Shown here: piece by piece, positions 58,474 through 64,000 of the stretch
Layout: every line of letters begins with the position of its first letter
Position numbering within the stretch: position 1 is the first letter of the stretch
Assembly (NCBI GenBank): GCA_964457225.1
Contig: CAYWEM010000015.1
Span: 12,317 to 76,316, forward strand
DNA length: 64,000 nt
Direction: 5' to 3'
DNA from: CAYWEM01 sp964457225
GTDB taxonomy: Bacteria > Acidobacteriota > Aminicenantia > UBA2199
Notes under the pieces: generated by a model
Told to the model about the DNA's origin: nothing
Seen by the model: only the letters and a program-made list of their open reading frames with translations
Databases searched by the model: none
Made by a program: the position numbers and the translations under genes

Positions 58474-59461
58474 TTTCCAGAGCGCGCATGTAGGCTTCGG
58501 TTTCCAGCTTGCGCCGTCTCAGGTCGTTGAAGCGGGTGACCATTTTGTCCGCTTCGGCGATCAGTGCTTCGCGATTCAGATCCTCAACCTTGGCCTGTTC
58601 ACGGTAAAGCAGTCCCTTGTAGGCCCAGGGCTCCGGGTATTCCGGGCTGATCTCTGAAGCCTTGTTCAGAACTTCCATGCCCCGCTCCACCAGGCCAAGT
58701 CTTTCCTGGGGCGACATCATGTCCAGCGGAGTCTGGAAGGATTTGCTCCAGAAAGCCACGCCCAGGGCGTAATAAGCTTCGGAAAGCTTATGCATGCTGT
58801 CCGGATCATCGGGATTCTTGGCGGCTTCCATGAGTTCGATGCGCTTTTCGTGGTTGAGTATCGCCTCGTCGAACTTTCTTTTGAGTTGCAGGTAATGGGC
58901 CATGAAGTAGTAACCGTCGGGATTTTCCGGATCAACGGCGATACGGCGTTCGTACATTTCAATGGCCTTTTCAGTTTCCCCGAACTTGTCGTAGAAGTCG
59001 GCGATGATCTTGAAGTTGTTGGGATTGTCGGGTTCGAAATCCAGGATACGCAGGAAGTACTCTTCCGCTTTTTCCTGGTTTTTCATCTTGTCGTAAATGT
59101 CGCCCAGGGCCAGGATTATATCCTTGTTATTGGGTGAGTTTTCCAGGGCCAGGTTCAGGTATCTCAGGGCGTTTTCACCGCTTTCCAGGTTGCGCGGGCT
59201 TTCGTCTCCGGGACGATAGAGCGCCGAGTAACTGGTACCCAGGTAGAAATAGGCCACCTTGAGGTTGGGGTTGAATTTCAAGGCTTCTTCGTAATCCTCG
59301 ATGGCCCTTCTGTATTTTTCATCGGCATAGTTCTTGTTGGCGTTCTTGAAGTGATAATTGGCCTTGAGGTTGTCTACTTTGAGTTTTTCACAGGCGGTGA
59401 AAGTGAAGAGTAAAACCATCAGCAACGATATGGCCATGGTCGTGGAAGTAAGCTTTTTCAT
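58463..59461 (-). CDS. TPR-repeat lipoprotein
   Basis: A 332-residue protein. The signal peptide ends in a lipobox with Cys24 (LFTFTACEK). The rest is tandem TPR: KYRRAIEDYEEALKFNPNLKVAYFYLG, KAEEYFLRILDFEPDNPNNFKIIADFYDKFG and more, ending in a Lys/Arg/Glu-rich helix. It would sit on the periplasmic side of a membrane as an assembly scaffold. No family-specific function can be given. AGGAGG and a strong promoter precede it. Confidence 0.88.
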   Translation of the reverse strand: MKKLTSTTMAISLLMVLLFTFTACEKLKVDNLKANYHFKNANKNYADEKYRRAIEDYEEALKFNPNLKVAYFYLGTSYSALYRPGDESPRNLESGENALRYLNLALENSPNNKDIILALGDIYDKMKNQEKAEEYFLRILDFEPDNPNNFKIIADFYDKFGETEKAIEMYERRIAVDPENPDGYYFMAHYLQLKRKFDEAILNHEKRIELMEAAKNPDDPDSMHKLSEAYYALGVAFWSKSFQTPLDMMSPQERLGLVERGMEVLNKASEISPEYPEPWAYKGLLYREQAKVEDLNREALIAEADKMVTRFNDLRRRKLETEAYMRALERAE

Positions 59462-59485
59462 TCAGACCTCCTAAAATCAAACTAT

Positions 59486-59514
59486 CTTATAATTTATGAT
59501 GCGAAAAAAGTCAA
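59486..59514 (-). promoter_or_regulatory. Promoter of the TPR lipoprotein gene
   Basis: On the minus strand TTGACT (plus 59509-59514), 17-base spacer, TATAAG (59486-59491). The ribosome site AGGAGG (plus CCTCCT 59467-59472) follows. Confidence 0.78.
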
Positions 59515-59641
59515 GCTTCCGGACCATTTTTTTTTTGCCGGATCGGAGCAGCTCCAGGCAAAAACACATCAATTACCAAATCTTAACACTTTTTTCAAAA
59601 TAAGTTTAAACAAGACTGTTTGAATCAGCGCAGGAGCAGTA

Positions 59642-59830
59642 ATGAAACAACAGTATTCAATGCTTGACGAAAATCCGGACCAGGATTACCTGTCCGGACT
59701 CGAACTCAGATTGGCCCGCTTTACTTTGCCCCTGGACTTCAATTCATTCATGGCCGTAGAAATGCAGTACCACGATGAATACATGTGCCGAAGATCGACA
59801 ATCAAGAGAGGGGCCGCCGGCGACAACTGA
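59642..59830 (+). CDS. Possible small protein upstream of the ECF sigma gene
   Basis: A 62-residue frame (starts MKQQYSMLDENPDQDYL) with a good AGGAG about five bases before the ATG, in an otherwise empty gap of about 450 bases between the lipoprotein and sigma factor genes. It is acidic at the N-terminus, basic at the C-terminus, without signal peptide or known motif. It could be a true small gene of the sigma operon or a chance frame. Confidence 0.45.
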   Translation: MKQQYSMLDENPDQDYLSGLELRLARFTLPLDFNSFMAVEMQYHDEYMCRRSTIKRGAAGDN

Positions 59831-59908
59831 GCTTTACTACCGGCCCGACAATAAATTTTCTGAAGCGAAACCTTTTTCCCTGAGGCCGCGTCTAACATTT
59901 CTGAAGCA

Positions 59909-60442
59909 ATGAAAGAACTGATAGAATCCCTGCGCCGCAAGGATGAAAAGGCTCTGCGCCGGGTACTGGAAATGTACCAGAACCAGGTCTGCAACTACCT
60001 GACCTATCTACTGTCCGACCGGGCCCGGGCCGAGGAACTCACCCAGGAAACCTTCGTCAGGGTTTACTTCAAAGCGCATGGCCTGAAGAGCGACAATCTG
60101 AAGAGCTGGATTTTTACCATTGCCACCAACCTGGCCCGCTCGGAAGCTCGCAAGAAGAGTTTTCGCCGCTTTCTGTCCCTGAGCGAAGTAAACCCGGCTG
60201 AACTGGCTTGCCGGCCCCGGAATGAGCAGCAGCTTATGCTGGAAAACACCTTGGCCGCGGTTCCGGAAAAGTACCGGACTGCCTTGCTGCTGAGGCTGGT
60301 TGATGATTTTTCCTTTGCTGAAATAGCCGAGATGCTGAACAAGCCTGTGGGCACGGTGAAAACCCTGGTTTTTCGCGGCAAGGCCTGCCTGCAGCAAAAC
60401 TGTGTCGCCGGCCGAGGAGGAGGAAATGGAAAAAATTCTTGA
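59909..60442 (+). CDS. ECF-type RNA polymerase sigma factor
   Basis: A 177-residue sigma factor. Region 2 (about 10-80) has VCNYLTYLLSDRARAEELTQETFVRVY; region 4 (about 110-165) has AVPEKYRTALLLRLVDDFSFAEIAEMLNKPVGTVKTLVFRGK, a clear helix-turn-helix for the -35 element. Sigma regions 1.2 and 3 are absent, as in ECF factors that answer envelope stress. The next gene, overlapping its end, encodes a small membrane protein likely to be its anti-sigma factor. Confidence 0.93.
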   Translation: MKELIESLRRKDEKALRRVLEMYQNQVCNYLTYLLSDRARAEELTQETFVRVYFKAHGLKSDNLKSWIFTIATNLARSEARKKSFRRFLSLSEVNPAELACRPRNEQQLMLENTLAAVPEKYRTALLLRLVDDFSFAEIAEMLNKPVGTVKTLVFRGKACLQQNCVAGRGGGNGKNS

Positions 60443-60740
60443 ATCATTAAAACGGGAACTGCAGGCGGAAAAGCTGGATGCCGGCTTTCCAGACCAGGTG
60501 CTGAACCGGGTCGGACGGATCAGGCGGCGCCGCAAAGCAACCCTGCTGGCCGTCGGAGTCTGCGGCATGGCTGCCTTGCTGGCATTCCTGTTGCCTTTCT
60601 TCGCCGCCCGGGCGCAGTTGCCGGTGGTCAAGGAAGAGATCCATCTCCTCGAGACCATTGTTTTCAGCAGTGCCGACGACCGGGGCCTGTATTCCGCCGA
60701 CGGCGCGGTTGAGCCGGAAAACGGCGGCATGGACATTTAG
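60426..60740 (+). CDS. Putative membrane anti-sigma factor
   Basis: A 104-residue protein with a charged cytoplasmic N-terminus (about 1-38), one TM helix (about 44-66, ATLLAVGVCGMAALLAFLLPFF) and a short periplasmic tail. Position and topology match anti-sigma factors of ECF systems, but no zinc-binding HxxxCxxC is present, so the assignment rests on context. A very strong GAGGAGGAGGAA precedes the ATG at 60426; the start lies inside the sigma gene. Confidence 0.65.
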   Translation: MEKILESLKRELQAEKLDAGFPDQVLNRVGRIRRRRKATLLAVGVCGMAALLAFLLPFFAARAQLPVVKEEIHLLETIVFSSADDRGLYSADGAVEPENGGMDI

Positions 60741-60750
60741 GAGGTTTTTT

Positions 60751-62196
60751 ATGAAAAAACAAGTAATAAAGCCGGCTGCAGCGGGAATGAGCCTGTTGCT
60801 GCTGATTCTGCTGCCGGCGCTTTCAGTTTCACCGGTTTTCGCGGATGACGCCGACCAGGCCCTGAAGGTCATAAGCCCTTCACTTTTCAAGGTGGTCGCA
60901 GATAACGGCCGGCGTTACGTGGCCAGCGGGGTGGCCCTGGATAAAAAACACATTGTTTCGAGCTACCTGCTGGCTTCCTACCCGCATCAGCGGATTTTTG
61001 CCGAAAACAGCAAGGGCGAGAAAATCGAACTGAAAATGGTCGGCCGTGATCGCGTTTCCGGGCTGGTTTTTCTGCGTACGGAAAAAAAAGTGCTGAAACC
61101 AGCCAGGCCGGCTGAAAAAGTCGATGCCGGAGAATGGGCCGCCCTGGTCGGAGTTTCCTACCATCGTTTTCCAGCCGTATTCCAGGGACTGGTCAGTGCC
61201 CCGGGGGAGCGGGATATCCTGCTCAACGTTCCGGTGGGACCGGGTTCATCCGGCGGCGCGGTGGTCAACCGCCGGGGGGAACTGATGGCAGTACTGCGCG
61301 GCAGTATGTCCTTTGCCGATGTCAGGAGAAGCAAGGATTTCTCCGCTGACTTGTCCGTTGTTTTCCCCGGCGCGGGTTTGCACGAATTGGCCTATGCCAT
61401 TCCGGTCGCCAGGGTGCAGGAACTGCTCCGCCGACTGCTGGAAGGCGCCGATCAGAGGGGGTCCTGGCTGGGAGTGCAATTACGGGAAGAAGAATCAGGC
61501 CTGTTGCTGACCGCGGTTGTCCCGGATTCCCCGGCATGGAAGGCCGGCCTGCGCCGGAATGACCGGCTGTTGAGCTTTGCTGGATCACCGGTCGGTTCGG
61601 CTGAGCGTTTTTCAGCCATGGTTCAGGCCGAAAAGCCGGGTCGGGAAGTGCTTTTAACCGTGGAACGCGATGGAATGAAAAAGGATTTCAAAATACTGTT
61701 GGCCGAGCGCCGGGCGCTGGATCTGTTTTCTGAAACTGAACTGGAAAGGGAAATCAAGATCAGGGTGCCGCAGGCACTGGAACGGGTCAGGGAAAAACTG
61801 CCGGAACTGCGGGAATTGAGACGCTTTGTCCTGCAGTTCAGGGAGACCAGGACCATAGGCTTGGAAGTCCTGGAGCTTTCTCCTGAACTGGCAGAAAAGA
61901 TGAAAATCAGGGAAGGATACGGATTGCTGGTGGCCCGGGTGGCGGCTGAATCGGGAGCGGCCCGGGGCGGGATCCAGGTGGGAGATGTTGTGCTGAAGGT
62001 CGACGGAACTGAAGTTAAAACCGCGGCCGAACTGAGACGGGCGGTCCAGAGAGTTGAGGACGATGCCGCGTTGACCCTGGAAATCCGGCGTAACGGCCGG
62101 GTCATGCAAATAAAAGTTATTCCCGAAAAGAGTGGACATCGGGAATGGTTCGCCGATGAAATAGAAGCGCCTGCCGGTAAAACGATTGATTCGTAA
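60751..62196 (+). CDS. Periplasmic HtrA/DegP-like protein with degenerate active site
   Basis: A 481-residue secreted protein (signal peptide about 1-31) with an HtrA-like trypsin domain (about 36-235) and two PDZ domains (about 240-335 and 370-460). In the alignment with DegP, the catalytic Ser is kept (GSSGGA, Ser167), but the His position is Leu73 (HIVSSYLLAS instead of TNNHVV) and the Asp position is Gly104 (RVSGLVFL instead of SDIALI). It is therefore probably not an active serine protease and may act as a chaperone, a sensor of misfolded proteins or a regulator of the anti-sigma factor encoded upstream. AGGAGG precedes the ATG. Confidence 0.85.
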   Translation: MKKQVIKPAAAGMSLLLLILLPALSVSPVFADDADQALKVISPSLFKVVADNGRRYVASGVALDKKHIVSSYLLASYPHQRIFAENSKGEKIELKMVGRDRVSGLVFLRTEKKVLKPARPAEKVDAGEWAALVGVSYHRFPAVFQGLVSAPGERDILLNVPVGPGSSGGAVVNRRGELMAVLRGSMSFADVRRSKDFSADLSVVFPGAGLHELAYAIPVARVQELLRRLLEGADQRGSWLGVQLREEESGLLLTAVVPDSPAWKAGLRRNDRLLSFAGSPVGSAERFSAMVQAEKPGREVLLTVERDGMKKDFKILLAERRALDLFSETELEREIKIRVPQALERVREKLPELRELRRFVLQFRETRTIGLEVLELSPELAEKMKIREGYGLLVARVAAESGAARGGIQVGDVVLKVDGTEVKTAAELRRAVQRVEDDAALTLEIRRNGRVMQIKVIPEKSGHREWFADEIEAPAGKTIDS

Positions 62197-62214
62197 AACC
62201 GTTGACCTGGTTTT

Positions 62215-64000
62215 TCAGGCTTTGAGAGCGAGCAGGTCGCCGCGCTCGCCCAGCACCAGCAACTGGTCTCCCGGCAGGATGGTTTCTTCGGCTCCCGGCG
62301 GCATGATGCGGAGTTGGCCGCGCAGTATTCCGAGCACGTTGAGATTGAATTTTTCCCTGATATTCAGCTCATTTATTTGCCGGCCGGCAAAATCTGAACC
62401 TGGAGTTATTTCTATCGTTTCAATGGCGAAATGCACGTCTTCCGTTGCCTCGGCATCTGTCTCGCTCTGCTGCAGGTGAATGCGGGCCTTTTCCAGGTCT
62501 TCGTTCTCCCCCAGCAGTACCAGGCGGTCTCCCGGAAAAAGCAGGAAACCCGGGTGCAGGTCGAAAAAACTGCGGCTGTCACGGTCCACGGCCACGATGG
62601 AAACTCCGGTCAGGGCCCTGAGGTCGACCCGGCCTATGGTTTTGCCGCTGGCGAAAGAATCGGGGCGCAGTCTCACTTCAGTCAGGTTGAAGGGCCAGGG
62701 CGACTGCCGGATGATTCGATCCAGGGAGTTGTTCAGGAATTCCACCGCGTGCTCGGCCGCGTCCACGTGCGGACGCAGTACTTTATCCGCGCCGGCTTCC
62801 CTGAAGGAAACACTCTCGGCGTAATTCTGGGCCGTCAGAACGGTCTGGCCGCTGAAACGGTTCTGTTGCAGAAGTTGCAGAACGTTCAGGTTGAGTTCCC
62901 GTCCATAGATGGTGTTGACCAGCCAGCGGGCCCGGTTGAGCGGCAGGTGGCTGAAGAGCTCCGGATCTTCTATATCGCCGTAAAGGCAGGGCCGCCCCTT
63001 GGCCCGCCAGTTTTTCAGGGTTTCCGGGTTGAAATCCACGGCCAGCACTTTCTTGCCGCGCCGGTGCAGGTTGCGGGCGATGTTGCGGCCGTAGCGTCCC
63101 AGGCCTACCAGGATTACATCGGCCGGTTGTTCGGCGGCATCGGCTTCGCCGTGTTCTTCCAGGTGTCTTCCGGAACGCTCGAACAGTCCCAGCAGGGAGA
63201 AAACTCTGCGGTAAATGGACATGGCGTTGACCATCAGGTGTGAGGAAAAACCGATGGTGATCAGGCTGATCAGGATGACCAGGGCCAGGGTGCGCTCGTC
63301 GATCAGGTTGAAGCTGACTCCCATAGCGCTGATGATCAGGGAAAACTCGCTGATCTGGGTCAGGCTGACGCTGGTCATGAAGGATGTGTGGCGCCGGTAG
63401 CCCAACAGGCCCATGACCGCCATGGAGAAAATCGGCTTGCCCAGCATAACAAAGGCTGACAGGATCAGGGCCGGTCCGACCAGGTCGTTCAACTGACCCG
63501 GGCTCAGCTGGGCGCCCAGGTTGATGAAGAAAAAGAGCAGCAGGAAATCCCGCAGGTCGTTCAGGCGCAGGCTGATGCTTTCCCGGTATGGAGTCGAAGC
63601 CAGGGAGATACCGGCAAAGAAAGCGCCGATTTCGAGGCTGAAGCCCAGGATGTCGCCGCCCGCGGCCAATAGCAGGGCCCAGGCCACTGCGAACAGGGAA
63701 AGCAATTCCTGTGAGCTTGCCAATACGTGCATCAGGGGGGAAATCAGGTAACGGGTCAGCACGTAGATGCCGACTACGAACATGACTCCCTTGGCGGTCA
63801 GTAAGGCGAAAGAGGACATGATTTCCGCCCCGCCGATATTGCCCAGGGTGGAAATGAAAATCAGGATGATCAGGGCGATAATGTCCTGAATCACGGTTAT
63901 TCCTATGGTGATGCGGCCGTGCAGGGAATCGATTTCCTTTTTGTCGGCCAGGATCTTGATGATTATTATGGTGCTGGAATTGGTCAGGGCAATGGCCACA
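62215..64000 (-). CDS. CPA2-type cation/proton antiporter with TrkA domains (partial)
   Basis: At least 594 residues; the 5' end lies beyond the right edge, so the true start is not visible. The membrane half contains many hydrophobic segments with FSLEIGAFFAGISLA, as in KefB/KefC-type antiporters. A cytosolic TrkA-N domain (VILVGLGRYGRNIARNLHRRGKKVLAVDFNPE) binds NAD(H), and two TrkA-C domains follow (ends in GDRLVLLGENEDLEKAR and GDQLLVLGERGDLLAL). It would exchange potassium or sodium for protons under redox or nucleotide control. Confidence 0.88.
   Translation of the reverse strand, partial: VAIALTNSSTIIIIKILADKKEIDSLHGRITIGITVIQDIIALIILIFISTLGNIGGAEIMSSFALLTAKGVMFVVGIYVLTRYLISPLMHVLASSQELLSLFAVAWALLLAAGGDILGFSLEIGAFFAGISLASTPYRESISLRLNDLRDFLLLFFFINLGAQLSPGQLNDLVGPALILSAFVMLGKPIFSMAVMGLLGYRRHTSFMTSVSLTQISEFSLIISAMGVSFNLIDERTLALVILISLITIGFSSHLMVNAMSIYRRVFSLLGLFERSGRHLEEHGEADAAEQPADVILVGLGRYGRNIARNLHRRGKKVLAVDFNPETLKNWRAKGRPCLYGDIEDPELFSHLPLNRARWLVNTIYGRELNLNVLQLLQQNRFSGQTVLTAQNYAESVSFREAGADKVLRPHVDAAEHAVEFLNNSLDRIIRQSPWPFNLTEVRLRPDSFASGKTIGRVDLRALTGVSIVAVDRDSRSFFDLHPGFLLFPGDRLVLLGENEDLEKARIHLQQSETDAEATEDVHFAIETIEITPGSDFAGRQINELNIREKFNLNVLGILRGQLRIMPPGAEETILPGDQLLVLGERGDLLALKA

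Overview
The window looks like a chromosomal segment of a Gram-negative bacterium with moderate GC content, a little above 50% by eye. The evidence is outer-membrane and export genes (a Wzm/Wzt-type transporter, a heptose nucleotidyltransferase, a beta-barrel protein, lipoproteins), a MotAB stator, two sigma-54 activators and complete GrpE/DnaK/DnaJ and GroES/GroEL sets. A Bacteroidetes-style serine palmitoyltransferase, an archaeal-type phosphoglycerate mutase and many TPR proteins point to a deep-branching lineage, possibly Acidobacteriota/Aminicenantes-like, but that placement is inference. I see no phage, IS element, CRISPR array, tRNA or rRNA. Coding density is very high: many genes overlap by ATGA or TGATG, and no gap exceeds about 230 bases.

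Layout. 1-4559 (minus): a small secreted protein, a large PDZ/membrane/GAF/PAS histidine kinase, its sigma-54 response regulator and the start of a pseudouridine synthase, as one overlapping operon. 4695-6029 (plus): an FmdB-type zinc ribbon, then a CheY-CheZ pair. 6042-7572 (minus): mtnA-dtd. 7697-10155 (plus): a VOC protein, an AraC regulator and a secreted S58 peptidase. 10193-11419: asnA behind a leader with an Asn-rich leader peptide. 11477-13120 (minus): a secreted alkaline phosphatase. 13323-17849 (plus): cinA, a tRNA methyltransferase, a polysaccharide ABC exporter and the heptose adenylyltransferase. 18047-22420: a beta-barrel protein, a membrane methyltransferase, nadA, a cupin and gmd.

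22604-31354 is a nine-gene plus-strand chaperone operon (grpE-dnaK-dnaJ-rsmE-kinase-thiD-apgM-MBL-xerD). It is followed by a minus-strand membrane protein, groES-groEL, and rplS-rnhB. Next come two large genes, a 939-residue TPR protein and a 1345-residue degenerate-NTPase/TPR/sigma-54 activator, coupled to a DUF523-DUF1722 protein. 43502-49443 holds a rubrerythrin-like protein, a membrane-anchored reductive-dehalogenase-like protein, an orphan DppBC permease pair and a hybrid periplasmic-binding histidine kinase. 49455-56020 is an envelope-glycolipid region: three minus-strand glycan enzymes plus an FAD protein, a serine palmitoyltransferase, and a divergent SDR that may act with it. 56096-58402 includes motAB. 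58463-64000 has a TPR lipoprotein, an ECF sigma factor with a putative membrane anti-sigma and an HtrA-like protein lacking two of three catalytic residues, then a truncated KefB-type antiporter.

The strongest observations are the asnA leader peptide (five Asn codons within seven), the inactive-looking HtrA in an ECF operon, the degenerate-NTPase sigma-54 activator, the sphingolipid-type gene pair, and a recurrent arrangement in which a good -10 box lies only 6-16 bases before the start codon, suggesting leaderless or near-leaderless mRNAs. All assignments come from reading motifs; no database search was possible.
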